From positions 6,234,501 through 6,298,500 of the forward strand of contig NZ_CP081299.1 of NCBI RefSeq assembly GCF_019711195.1: DNA of 64,000 nt, given 5' to 3'. Each line of letters opens with the position of its first letter. Within the stretch, counting starts at the first letter, position 1. The notes beneath the pieces are model-generated. The model was not told the origin of the DNA, ran no database searches, and saw only the letters and a list, made by a program, of their open reading frames with translations. Position numbers and translations under genes: made by a program. This DNA comes from Dyadobacter sp. NIV53 (lineage in GTDB: Bacteria; Bacteroidota; Bacteroidia; Cytophagales; Spirosomataceae). Positions 1 through 8,078 of this stretch are shown piece by piece.

Positions 1-319
1 AATCTTCTGCCAGCTCATCCGGTGTTTCCAGCCAGATATCTTTGCTTTTTAATGCTGCCGCATTGTATAATAGCACGGAAATACCACCCAATCTTGTTTT
101 TAATTCAGTAATTGCTTGTTCCAGTTCAATTGGATTACTCGCGTCCGCCGCAGCAAAAAAGCAGGTAATCCCCTTTGCTTCAAGGCCATTCGCCAGTTTT
201 TGAAGTTTTTCTGTATTTCTGCTAATCAGGCCAACTGTATAACCTTCTGCTCCAAATTTTTCGGCAACTCCCGTACTGAATCCTGGCCCTGCGCCTATAA
301 TTAAAATTGATTTGCTCAT
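1..319 (-). CDS. SDR family oxidoreductase (partial, N-terminal part)
   Basis: Reading from an ATG at 317-319 on the minus strand gives 106 codons that run off the left edge. The protein opens MSKSILIIGAGPGFSTGVA, a Rossmann-fold nucleotide-binding loop of the short-chain dehydrogenase/reductase type (GxGPGxS), and has the LLYNAAA segment that stands in for the family NNAG motif near residue 86. The catalytic Tyr-x-x-x-Lys would lie beyond the window, so activity and substrate cannot be judged. It is divergently oriented from the molybdenum hydroxylase genes, and the 293-base spacer must hold both promoters. The family call is firm; the substrate is unknown. Confidence 0.85.
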   Translation of the reverse strand, partial: MSKSILIIGAGPGFSTGVAEKFGAEGYTVGLISRNTEKLQKLANGLEAKGITCFFAAADASNPIELEQAITELKTRLGGISVLLYNAAALKSKDIWLETPDELAED

Positions 320-612
320 GTTCGTATTGGCTTAATTAATATTAATTTCTACAAGTTAGTTAAAAAGCAGGCACATAAGATTATACGATTTATAATCGTG
401 TAATGATAAAAACTAATTGAATTATGCAAAACCAACTGAAAATAAGTGAATTATTCTCGTATTTTTTTGAATAAATTAATTTGAATTAGTTTAAATTGGA
501 GTGCGATACAAACTTTCAATTACCGATTCCGGTTTGTAATTGAAAAGGCATTCAATCAAGTCCTGTAAATTTAAAAACTGATCTTTGTTACTAAATTACA
601 ACAACCTTCACC

Positions 613-1104
613 ATGGCAGTATATAACTTAACAGTCAATAATAAAAAAGTCAAAGTGGACGTGGAGCCGGATATGCCCTTGCTTTGGGTAGTCCGTGATT
701 TTGTTGGTTTAAAAGGAACCAAATTTGGTTGTGGAATGGCACTTTGCGGGGCTTGCACGGTACATCTTAACGGAGAACCTGCAAGATCATGCCAGACTCC
801 GATTTCAAGTATTTCGAAAACCGATAAAATAACTACAATTGAAGGAATTGGCGATGGTCAGTTAAATGCTGTTCAGAAAGCATGGATCGAAGAACAGGTT
901 CCGCAATGCGGCTATTGTCAGTCGGGACAAATTATGACGGCCGTGGCTTTACTTAAATCAAATCCGAATCCTGATGATGCCGCTATTGATTCTGCAATGA
1001 GTGGTAACTTGTGTCGTTGCGGAACGTATGACCGTATCCGTAAAGCCGTACATCGTGCAGCTGATACAATGAAAGTATCTGGAAACGGAATTGGTCAAAA
1101 GTAA
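613..1104 (+). CDS. (2Fe-2S)-binding subunit of a molybdenum hydroxylase (isoquinoline 1-oxidoreductase alpha-like)
   Basis: This 163-residue protein is the electron-transfer subunit of a xanthine-oxidase-family molybdenum hydroxylase. The plant-ferredoxin-type cluster ligands are visible at C40, C45, C48 and C60 (CGMALCGAC...C), followed by the all-helical second cluster domain with C99/C102 (CGYCQSGQ) and C134/C136 (CRCGTYDRIRKAV). Length and motif order match the alpha subunit of IorAB-type enzymes, which have no separate FAD subunit. It is 39 bases upstream of the large subunit and surely co-transcribed. In the family, electrons leaving the Mo centre pass through these clusters to an external acceptor, often a cytochrome. 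The actual substrate (N-heterocycle or aldehyde) cannot be read from the sequence. Confidence 0.93.
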   Translation: MAVYNLTVNNKKVKVDVEPDMPLLWVVRDFVGLKGTKFGCGMALCGACTVHLNGEPARSCQTPISSISKTDKITTIEGIGDGQLNAVQKAWIEEQVPQCGYCQSGQIMTAVALLKSNPNPDDAAIDSAMSGNLCRCGTYDRIRKAVHRAADTMKVSGNGIGQK

Positions 1105-1143
1105 TCGGGTTTCAATTTTCTATCCACATAAGAACTTCAGATT

Positions 1144-3306
1144 TTGGAAAATATACAAACATCACGTCGCGATTTCCTAAAGGCCACCGGTTTGACGACT
1201 TTTGGCCTGGCTTTGGGCATTTCTTCTTTTGGCAGGGATGCAACAGTCAAAAAAATTACACCTGCTATTTTAAAACTGGAAATCAATCCGTTTATCGTTA
1301 TTGATACTGCCGGAAATATTACGCTGATCAATCCACGTCCTGATATGGGCCAGGGTTCTACACAAGCCGTTCCATCCTTGCTTGCGGAAGAATTGGAAGT
1401 CAATCTGGAAAAAGTACTTATTGTACAAAGTGATGGCAGTGGAAAGTATGGCAGCCAGACATCCGGAGGCAGCAGTTCTGTAAGAGAACTTTGGATGCCG
1501 ATCCGGAAAGCAGGAGCTGCTGCACGGGAAATGCTGACAACAACAGCTGCCGGACGCTGGAATGTACCTGTTGGAGAATGTATAGCAGAAGATGGCAAGA
1601 TTCTGCATAAAGCCTCCGGTAAATCACTGAGTTATGGTGAACTGGCTGATGATGCATCTAAACTGGAAATTCCAAAAGAACCCAAATTAAAAGATCCCAA
1701 AGATTTTAAAATTATTGGAAAATATAACAAACGGCTTGATGTTCCCGAACGTGTGAATGGAAAAGCGGTTTATGGAATCGACGTAGATGTGCCGGGAATG
1801 GTATATGCCAGTATTTTACATTCACCCATTATTCATGCCAAAATAGCTTCTATTGATGATAAGGAGACAAAAAAAGTAAAAGGAGTTCTTAGGGTTATGA
1901 GAACTGAGCGTACAATGCCTCACCGGACTTCCGAAGCCGTGGCTGTAATAGCAACCAATTATTGGGCAGCACTGAAAGGCAGAAAGGCACTGAGTGTGAA
2001 GTGGGATAATGGTGATTATGATAAAACCGTTAATACTGCTAATTACTTTGCAGCAACTTATGAAGCTGCAAAAAAAGATGGTGTGAATTACGAAGAAAAA
2101 GGAAATTTCAATAGCAAGTATGCGAAAGCAGAGAAGAAATTGGAATCTCATTATGAAACTCCGTTTCTTGCCCATGCGCCGATAGAACCAGAGAATGCAG
2201 TTGTACATGTAAAAGATGACGGCACAGTGGAAATCTGGGCGCCGGTTCAGGGGCCGGACTGGGCCATGCGTGATGTTTGTGCGTATTTAAAAGTAAAACC
2301 GGAGCAGGTAAAAATCAATGTGACCTTATTAGGCGGTGCATTCGGGCGTAAAGCATACCACGACTTCTTGCTGGAAGCATGCCATCTTTCCAGGGAGTTG
2401 AAAAAACCGGTAAAAGTATTGTGGACAAGAGAAGATGATCTGAGTCAGGGCCCATACCGACCTGGTATGTTAAGCCACATGCAGGGATATGTTGAAGGTG
2501 AAAAAATAACGGGATTTCATCATCATGCTATTGGCGAATCTATTCTGGGCCAGGTTTTTAAAGGTTTGAATGAAGACGATGCTGATGCGTGGATAGGTGA
2601 AGAACTTAGTACTGAAAATAATAAATATAAATTTGCATCGGCTTCAAAAATCAGCTGGACCAATGTGAAAACAGATATTCCAATCGTTTGGTGGCGTTCT
2701 GTTTATGCTTCTAATTTTGGTTGGGGGCAGGAATGTTTTATTGATGAATTAGCACATTTGGCGGGGAAAGATCCTCTTAAAGCCAGACAGGAAATTTTAT
2801 CTGATGATCGTATCCTGAAAGTTCTTTCTACTTTGGCAGAGAAAGCTAAGTGGGATGAAAAACTTCCCGAAGGTTCTGGTAAGGGATTAGCCGTGTTTAA
2901 GTCTTTTGGCAGTATCTCTGCAACCTGTATTACAGTTTCAAAAAATGATAAGGGTGTAAAAATTAACAAAGTAATATCAGTGATAGACTGCGGCCATTAT
3001 GTGAATCCTGATAATGTTAAAGCACAAACCGAAGGAAACATTGTGATGGGTTTGACAGCTGCCATTAAAGACGGAATTACATTTGCCAATGGTGCAGCTG
3101 AACAAAGTAATTATCATCAGTATAATATTTTGAGACTCAATGAAATGCCCGCTATTGAAATTCATATTGTTGATAGTGGTGCAGTTCCAGGTGGAGTAGG
3201 AGAGCCTGGTTTGCCACCAATTGCTCCTGCTTTGGGCAATGCAATATTCGCGGCAACCGGAAAACGAATGAGAAAGCTGCCATTTAATATTGATGATTTA
3301 GGTTAG
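1144..3306 (+). CDS. Molybdopterin-binding large subunit of a molybdenum hydroxylase (isoquinoline 1-oxidoreductase beta-like)
   Basis: A 720-residue protein starting at a TTG; an in-frame stop at 1129-1131 rules out a longer form and no ATG is close by. The N-terminus carries a twin-arginine signal (SRRDFLKATG, residues 7-16, then a hydrophobic stretch), so the folded, cofactor-loaded enzyme is exported by Tat, with the small subunit presumably carried along. Molybdopterin-contacting segments include LLGGAFGRKA near residue 395, and GGVGEPG near 683-689 contains the Glu that acts as the catalytic base in the family. Its partner is the 2Fe-2S protein just upstream. A hairpin plus T-run ends the transcript. 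The split-subunit form without FAD fits IorB-like or periplasmic aldehyde oxidoreductases; the substrate is open. Confidence 0.92.
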   Translation: MENIQTSRRDFLKATGLTTFGLALGISSFGRDATVKKITPAILKLEINPFIVIDTAGNITLINPRPDMGQGSTQAVPSLLAEELEVNLEKVLIVQSDGSGKYGSQTSGGSSSVRELWMPIRKAGAAAREMLTTTAAGRWNVPVGECIAEDGKILHKASGKSLSYGELADDASKLEIPKEPKLKDPKDFKIIGKYNKRLDVPERVNGKAVYGIDVDVPGMVYASILHSPIIHAKIASIDDKETKKVKGVLRVMRTERTMPHRTSEAVAVIATNYWAALKGRKALSVKWDNGDYDKTVNTANYFAATYEAAKKDGVNYEEKGNFNSKYAKAEKKLESHYETPFLAHAPIEPENAVVHVKDDGTVEIWAPVQGPDWAMRDVCAYLKVKPEQVKINVTLLGGAFGRKAYHDFLLEACHLSRELKKPVKVLWTREDDLSQGPYRPGMLSHMQGYVEGEKITGFHHHAIGESILGQVFKGLNEDDADAWIGEELSTENNKYKFASASKISWTNVKTDIPIVWWRSVYASNFGWGQECFIDELAHLAGKDPLKARQEILSDDRILKVLSTLAEKAKWDEKLPEGSGKGLAVFKSFGSISATCITVSKNDKGVKINKVISVIDCGHYVNPDNVKAQTEGNIVMGLTAAIKDGITFANGAAEQSNYHQYNILRLNEMPAIEIHIVDSGAVPGGVGEPGLPPIAPALGNAIFAATGKRMRKLPFNIDDLG

Positions 3307-3326
3307 AATATTGTATTCAATTAAGT

Positions 3327-3359
3327 AACGGACGGAATCATTTTCTGTCCGTTTTTTTT
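3327..3359 (+). terminator. Intrinsic terminator after the molybdenum hydroxylase genes
   Basis: A 7-bp stem (AACGGAC 3327-3333 with GTCCGTT 3347-3353) encloses a 13-base loop and is followed by eight T residues, 20 bases past the stop codon. Confidence 0.8.
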
Positions 3360-3436
3360 GTGATTTAGTAATCAGTTGGATAATAATTATATAGAATTGC
3401 AAATTTTATTTATATTGGTCGCTTGAAAACAAAATA

Positions 3437-3512
3437 AAGTGGAGTCCAGCAACCACTTCAAAAAACGGGGCGTATCCGAAAAGCCATACGAGTAGGAAAT
3501 CCTCCAAAAAAT
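3437..3512 (+). ncRNA. Structured leader upstream of the DUF805 gene (candidate DUF805 RNA motif)
   Basis: Between the upstream terminator and the DUF805 start codon lies a G/C-richer patch inside very AT-rich DNA. Hairpin 1 pairs AAGTGG 3437-3442 with CCACTT 3453-3458. Hairpin 2 pairs CGTAT 3471-3475 with ATACG 3486-3490. A further short AGGA/TCCT pairing follows at about 3494-3502, and the GGAG of 3441-3444 could alternatively pair with CTCC near 3501-3504. A poly-A/T stretch then leads to the ATG at 3520. From memory, a cis-regulatory RNA called the DUF805 motif has been described upstream of DUF805 genes in Bacteroidota; I could not compare with its covariance model. The ligand or trigger is unknown. 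Confidence 0.55.
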
Positions 3513-3519
3513 TTTTTTA

Positions 3520-3888
3520 ATGAATTATTTTATCAAGGTTTTAAAAAACTATGCAGTTTTTACCGGACGTGCCAGGCGAAGTGAATACTGGTATTTTTTC
3601 CTTTTTTACATCATTATATCAATTGCTGTTGCATTTCTTGATAGTATGCTTGGATCCAAAATGGCTAATGGTAGCGGTATACTTGGATCTGTTCTTACAA
3701 TTGCATTTCTTATTCCTTCAATTGCCGTAGGTGTCAGAAGAATGCATGATGTAGGTAAAAGCGGTTGGTATATTATTATTCCAATTTATAACTTAATTCT
3801 TGCTTGCACCGAAGGGGTAAAAGGAAGCAATGAATATGGCCCGGATCCTAAGAATGTAGGGTTGGATGCCCGTTTGGAAGAGATATAA
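3520..3888 (+). CDS. DUF805 family membrane protein
   Basis: A 122-residue inner-membrane protein with three or four hydrophobic segments. Diagnostic DUF805 features are the early aromatic patch with SEYWYFFLFY (about residues 20-30), the loop RRMHDVGKSGWY near residues 73-84 (family RRLHDxgrSGWw) and the C-terminal NEYGPDP. The family is widespread and has no established biochemical role. The gene stands alone, preceded by the structured leader at 3437-3512 and followed by a strong bidirectional terminator, so it is probably a monocistronic, leader-controlled transcript. Confidence 0.9.
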   Translation: MNYFIKVLKNYAVFTGRARRSEYWYFFLFYIIISIAVAFLDSMLGSKMANGSGILGSVLTIAFLIPSIAVGVRRMHDVGKSGWYIIIPIYNLILACTEGVKGSNEYGPDPKNVGLDARLEEI

Positions 3889-3897
3889 TGTAAATAT

Positions 3898-3945
3898 AAA
3901 AAGAGCGGCACTTTCCAATTTTAATGGAATGTGCCGCTCTTTTTA
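3898..3945. terminator. Bidirectional terminator between convergent genes
   Basis: A long near-perfect inverted repeat (left arm 3898-3917, right arm 3925-3945) has a GC core AGAGCGGCAC/GTGCCGCTCT flanked by A-run and T-run, so it can end both the DUF805 transcript and the oncoming haloperoxidase transcript. Confidence 0.88.
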
Positions 3946-3964
3946 TATCGAAATAAAATTTTAT

Positions 3965-5527
3965 CTATTCTGCACCATCTGTTTTAGCTCTTGCCACAGC
4001 ATATTCTCCTACTTTATGCCCTGTTGCCAGTCCAACTTCACAATCGAAACGATAATGGATGAGTCCGTACATTCTGGATACAGAGGCCTCAACAGCCATT
4101 GCATTCAGCTTTTCTGCTTCTGCGGGGAAGATATGAGCCAGTACTTCTGCACCAGCTCCGGAGAACATGGAATGTCCTGACGTATAAGACGGGAAGTTTG
4201 GCAGACCAACAGATGTTTTGATTTTACTGCTCATTTGGTTCGGTCGTGGATAATAGTAATAATATTTAGCATCCCAGCAACAGATCCCTGCATCCTGCAT
4301 AGCGGTTCCCAGCAATGCAAAGGTACGCGCGGTACGAATTTCACTAAAATTATTATCATGACATAGAATTGCCGCTCTTCTGTGCCAATGTCCCGGAGGT
4401 GTATAACTTCCTACACCATCTGACCAGAAACTGGCAATACGCGCCTGTTCACGGGTTTGCTTTTTAGCAATATCCAGCAATTCATTCATGTCTTTCTGGA
4501 ATTCTGCGCTTCCCAGAACAGGTGGAGGCAATGGTCGTAAAGCTGTAACGGTTGGTTTATCAAAATTCCACGGTGCAACCAATCCATAGGTAGGAAGCAT
4601 TGGAGGGCGTTTAGGGAATTCCTGGCTTACCCAGGGTTCTGTAATACCAATTACTTTTGCATTCGCAATCATTTCAGCTGTTTTAGCCTGGTTGTTAGCT
4701 GTTCCCATTCCGTCTGTTTTTGCTCTTGCCATTACTTTCGCCCCAACAGCTTTTCCCAATTCTGCACCCGCAGTAATGTCACTTTCCACATTCATACCAG
4801 CCAATAACCTGCTGTTTTTGTGTTCAGCCAGTTTTCCTTCAAGAAATGGTACTTCTCCCGGAAACATTGCTTTCAGGATTGCAAAAGATGCTTCCGCCAC
4901 AACAGCATCTTCAGAAGGATAAGAAGGCAATTCGGTTACAGGTAGTATGGCCATAACAGACGCATCTGTTTTTGACGGTGCTTTCCGGTTATATTTAAAC
5001 TTGTAGTTCCAGGCTGCTACCAAAGCATCATACTGAGCCACACTCAGGTATGCCAGTGCACGTGCGGTATAAGGTGGATTGGCAAATGGAAATTTTGGAT
5101 CTGCCAAAGGATTTGCAGCATCCGGAATAGGATATTTGCCATCTTTATCTGAAGCCGGAGGCGTGTTATACCTTGCTGCCAGTTCCCTGCCAATTTCATT
5201 CCATCGGTAGGCTGCACCTGCACCCCAGTAATTAACCTGATCACGCTGCATTGGCGTGATCTTGGCCATTGTTTCTTTCAGTTTTTTAATCTCATCAGCA
5301 TATTCCGCGGAAGTCGCAGCTTTTGGCTCGGCTACCGCAATTTCGCTGGATGATGTTAATATATAAGGTTTCCAGGTTCCGGCATTTTCGTCCAGTGTGG
5401 AAGGTGTATTTATGGAAGCAGTTGGCTCATCCACTGTTTTAGAACAGGAAGAGACAAGTAAAATGATTGCTGCTAATCCTGAAATGGAATATTGCCTTGT
5501 AAGTTTTAAAGTATATATCGTTTTCAT
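3965..5527 (-). CDS. Vanadium-dependent haloperoxidase / PAP2-family lipoprotein
   Basis: A 520-residue exported protein with a lipoprotein signal (lipobox LVSSC, C28). The vanadate/phosphate pocket of the haloperoxidase-PAP2 superfamily can be traced: KKQTREQAR near residues 353-361 (Lys and Arg), GHWHRRA near 379, YYPRP near 429, PSYTSGHSMF near 442-451 (the SGH triad) and SRMYGLIHYRFD near 481-492 (Arg and the vanadate-linking His). Superfamily members either oxidise halides with peroxide or act as acid phosphatases; these motifs alone do not decide between them, though the fold and length resemble bacterial vanadium chloroperoxidase-like proteins. It starts 2 bases after the stop of the outer-membrane protein gene at 5530-6480, so the pair is an operon. 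Confidence 0.85.
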   Translation of the reverse strand: MKTIYTLKLTRQYSISGLAAIILLVSSCSKTVDEPTASINTPSTLDENAGTWKPYILTSSSEIAVAEPKAATSAEYADEIKKLKETMAKITPMQRDQVNYWGAGAAYRWNEIGRELAARYNTPPASDKDGKYPIPDAANPLADPKFPFANPPYTARALAYLSVAQYDALVAAWNYKFKYNRKAPSKTDASVMAILPVTELPSYPSEDAVVAEASFAILKAMFPGEVPFLEGKLAEHKNSRLLAGMNVESDITAGAELGKAVGAKVMARAKTDGMGTANNQAKTAEMIANAKVIGITEPWVSQEFPKRPPMLPTYGLVAPWNFDKPTVTALRPLPPPVLGSAEFQKDMNELLDIAKKQTREQARIASFWSDGVGSYTPPGHWHRRAAILCHDNNFSEIRTARTFALLGTAMQDAGICCWDAKYYYYYPRPNQMSSKIKTSVGLPNFPSYTSGHSMFSGAGAEVLAHIFPAEAEKLNAMAVEASVSRMYGLIHYRFDCEVGLATGHKVGEYAVARAKTDGAE

Positions 5528-5529
5528 TG

Positions 5530-6480
5530 TTATTGCTTAAATACGTTTTTATTATTTTCAGATTTCTTTGCATATCTTAACTGGTACAATACGCCGATCA
5601 TGTAGGCAGTGCTTTTGCCAACATTACTTCCTTCTATCACTTTGCTTGCACGGGCGTTTACACCTATATTTTTAGGTTGAAATTTTGCATAAACTCCGAC
5701 CGCCGTGGATTTCATATTGTTCGTTGGAAAAGGCATATCGTTTCGGCGGATATTGTCGCCACCATCACATCCTCCGTGTTCGATAAATCCTTCTGCCTGA
5801 ATTGCTTTTTTCAAATAGCCAATACGGGCCGACATATCATATGCATTAGGTGCACTTACCATATTGGAAGCATACAATTGTCCGTCTGCCTGGTAAGAGT
5901 CACGATCAATTTTCACTTTGCTTCTGAAAATATAACTTCCTGAAGCTGTCGCATATAAGCCGGTTGGTTTATTCCGATAACTTGCAAGCAGCCTGCCGGT
6001 TGCTGTTTTACACTGCATACCTATGGACATGGGCATAAAGTCCGGGATATAGTTGGTAACAGGAATAGACGCTCCTGCAATTGCATGTAATGAAAAACCG
6101 GAGACATTTACAAATCGGTATTTAAGCCAGCCGGAAGCATCCTGTACGCCACTTTGCCACATCAGGTTTCCTGCACTTGCCTGTGTCCAGACGTAAGGAA
6201 GCCCAACGATGACATTCAGGTTTTTTGTAACGCCAACAGCTAGCATCGCCATGGCACTTTGGGTAGTGTGCGTGCCAATATTTAGGTTTTCGCGAAGAAG
6301 TTTATTTTCCCAATATTTATCCCAGGAACTGTGATTGTAGGATACAGCTAAACAAGCAGTGCCTTTGGCCATATAAATTGCATCATTGGGCATTTGGGCA
6401 AACGCTGGCGAAATAATACCTGTAAGAGCAGTCAGCAGAACTCCTGAAAGATACTTTCTAATCTGTAGAATTTGAAACAT
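5530..6480 (-). CDS. Predicted outer-membrane beta-barrel protein
   Basis: A 316-residue protein with a clear Sec signal peptide (ending ISPAFAQ at about residue 29) and then alternating amphipathic strands with Gly/Tyr/Ala patterns typical of outer-membrane barrels, e.g. LYATASGSYIF and SARIGYLKKAIQAEGF. It resembles the MetA/phenol-degradation-type transporter barrels found in Bacteroidota, but I would not fix a family. It is the first gene of the two-gene unit with the haloperoxidase-like lipoprotein, so it may serve as the porin or surface anchor for that enzyme. A 14-bp perfect inverted repeat lies just upstream of its start. Confidence 0.65.
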   Translation of the reverse strand: MFQILQIRKYLSGVLLTALTGIISPAFAQMPNDAIYMAKGTACLAVSYNHSSWDKYWENKLLRENLNIGTHTTQSAMAMLAVGVTKNLNVIVGLPYVWTQASAGNLMWQSGVQDASGWLKYRFVNVSGFSLHAIAGASIPVTNYIPDFMPMSIGMQCKTATGRLLASYRNKPTGLYATASGSYIFRSKVKIDRDSYQADGQLYASNMVSAPNAYDMSARIGYLKKAIQAEGFIEHGGCDGGDNIRRNDMPFPTNNMKSTAVGVYAKFQPKNIGVNARASKVIEGSNVGKSTAYMIGVLYQLRYAKKSENNKNVFKQ

Positions 6481-6511
6481 AGGTTATTTAAATTAAAAGA
6501 AGATAACTAAG

Positions 6512-6553
6512 CACAGAATTTCAGGGTATCAAAGCGATGCCTGAAATTCTGTG
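6512..6553. promoter_or_regulatory. Perfect 14-bp inverted repeat upstream of the outer-membrane protein gene
   Basis: CACAGAATTTCAGG (6512-6525) is exactly complementary to 6540-6553 around a 14-base loop. It lies 32 bases upstream of the ATG at 6480, inside the probable 5' leader. No T-run follows on either strand, so an intrinsic terminator is less likely than a leader stem-loop or regulator site. Confidence 0.45.
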
Positions 6554-6636
6554 ATGGCCAGGTGCAGGTACACAACTTAGCCGGACAGTGTTATGTAAAG
6601 TTAAAACAGAGAAAACATGCAAATTAAGGTTTGCGG

Positions 6637-7185
6637 TTATGCAATTTCGGGAGGCGGTGTATTGAGATTAATTTCATACCCGGAGTACACCGGAGTAACG
6701 GCAGGCTGATAAATGCCAGTAATCACATTTTCCGGGCAAGTAACATTAAAATCTATATGATGTGAATTCGGGACGTAGATTTTAATTAAGTCATTGAAAA
6801 GTTTAAGTGCTGTATTCTGCGCACTTTCCGGAAGCTCTTTATCATTATCAGTCATCATTTCCATCATACTGACTAGTTCAAAGAATTGATCCCTTGCAGC
6901 CTGATTAGATTTTAAGGTAACATACAAAGTATCATTTTCATGAAGAACATGCGTAGCATTATAAAATTTACCGTTTTCATGAAGTAACCCTTCAACATTG
7001 TCATTTTCCCAGGAACCCGAATAAGGAAGTGATGGAAAATACAATTTCATTGTTTCGAAATCATCATCCTGACTAACGCGAGAAGCAACATTGAAATTTT
7101 TCTCAAAGAAGAACACAGCAAACGTGAGCCCCAGAGTATTATAGAGCAGTAAAACCAATAAACCTATGGCCGCAATCTTTTTCAA
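6637..7185 (-). CDS. Hypothetical membrane-anchored protein
   Basis: A 182-residue protein with one N-terminal hydrophobic segment (residues 5-27, LLVLLLYNTLGLTFAVFFF) and a soluble, acidic remainder that ends in a proline-rich TPPPEIA tail. I recognise no family and see no catalytic motif or lipobox. The hydrophobic stretch could be an uncleaved anchor. It sits upstream of, and in the same direction as, the outer-membrane barrel gene with a 156-base gap that contains a stable hairpin, so co-transcription is uncertain. The short upstream stretch TGCAATG...CATTGCA (7235-7269) may hold its promoter. Confidence 0.7.
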   Translation of the reverse strand: MKKIAAIGLLVLLLYNTLGLTFAVFFFEKNFNVASRVSQDDDFETMKLYFPSLPYSGSWENDNVEGLLHENGKFYNATHVLHENDTLYVTLKSNQAARDQFFELVSMMEMMTDNDKELPESAQNTALKLFNDLIKIYVPNSHHIDFNVTCPENVITGIYQPAVTPVYSGYEINLNTPPPEIA

Positions 7186-7539
7186 TTCGTCTGAGGATTT
7201 GTGCCCAAAATTATAAAATTATTGACTATAAAAATGCAATGATGTGCTAAAAAAAGGCCACACATTGCATGCTTGACATAAGTGATTGATAATCAATTGT
7301 ATTTTTATTAAAAACAAGGTTTTATTTAAAAAAATCACTTGTAAAGATCTTATTTTTGGTAGAATAAATCCTACTATTAATACTTTTTTTCGGGAATGTT
7401 TGTGTAACCAATATTTACTTAAATTAAAATTTAATAGCTCATGCGGATCCGGATTATGTCAGATTATTAAAAATTGAGTAAGTTGCTTTTTGTAAAAAAT
7501 GAAGTTGTAAAATACTTTCTGCAAAAATATAATCTCAAA
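7186..7539. other. Non-coding divergent spacer
   Basis: AT-rich spacer between the minus-strand hypothetical gene and the plus-strand DinB-like gene. It holds an imperfect inverted repeat TGCAATG/CATTGCA (7235-7269) and a weak plus-strand promoter candidate, TTTG at 7355-7358 with TACTTTTT at 7381-7388. No convincing gene is present. Confidence 0.5.
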
Positions 7540-8061
7540 ATGAAGAAATCAGCCATTAATCCAATGCCGCCTTTTTTTGACAGGTACATTAACATCATTG
7601 AAGACATTGATATTTTTGATGCTTTTGAAAAATACCCCCTCGAAAAGGTCTATTCAGAAATAGATAAAATAACAGCTTTGGAAGATAAAATTTATGCACC
7701 CGGCAAATGGACCATAAAGGATATTTTTCAACACGTTATTGATAATGAAAGAATTATGTCATACCGGGCGCTTCGTTTTTCGAGAAATGACAAAACACCA
7801 TTGGCAGGATATGATGAAGAGCCATTTGCAGCGAACACAAACGCAATAAACAGGACTTTACCGGAATTAATGCAGGAAATGGTAGATGTAAGAAAATCGA
7901 CTATCGCACTTTATAAAGGAATGACGAGTGAAATGATGCTAAGGCCGGGAACAGCTAATAACATCGAAATATCGGCTTTGGCCTTAGGCTTTGTCATTTT
8001 GGGACACCCCGTTCATCATATGAATATTATCCGTGAAAGGTATTTTCCACTTCTTTCGTAA
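7540..8061 (+). CDS. DinB superfamily protein (metal-binding four-helix bundle)
   Basis: A 173-residue protein. I take the ATG at 7540 (MKKSAINPMPPFFDRY) because the longer TTG-initiated reading adds 22 residues that do not look like family sequence. The DinB/YfiT-type helical bundle is recognisable from GKWTIKDIFQHVIDNER (about residues 67-83), where the His is a metal ligand, and the C-terminal GHPVHHMNII (about 153-162) supplying the other His ligands. In the family such proteins bind a divalent metal; some are thiol transferases, most are uncharacterised. It converges on the DUF255 gene with only 17 bases between stops and no visible terminator. Confidence 0.88.
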   Translation: MKKSAINPMPPFFDRYINIIEDIDIFDAFEKYPLEKVYSEIDKITALEDKIYAPGKWTIKDIFQHVIDNERIMSYRALRFSRNDKTPLAGYDEEPFAANTNAINRTLPELMQEMVDVRKSTIALYKGMTSEMMLRPGTANNIEISALALGFVILGHPVHHMNIIRERYFPLLS

Positions 8062-8078
8062 TCAACATAGTATTAAAT

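Noticed and set aside
3965..4180. Plus-strand ORF running into the haloperoxidase 3' end (3866-4180)
   Set aside because: It crosses the bidirectional terminator and is antisense to conserved catalytic motifs.
7286..7477. 63-codon ORF upstream of the DinB-like gene
   Set aside because: AT-rich spacer translation dominated by Lys, Ile, Phe and Asn; no start signal.
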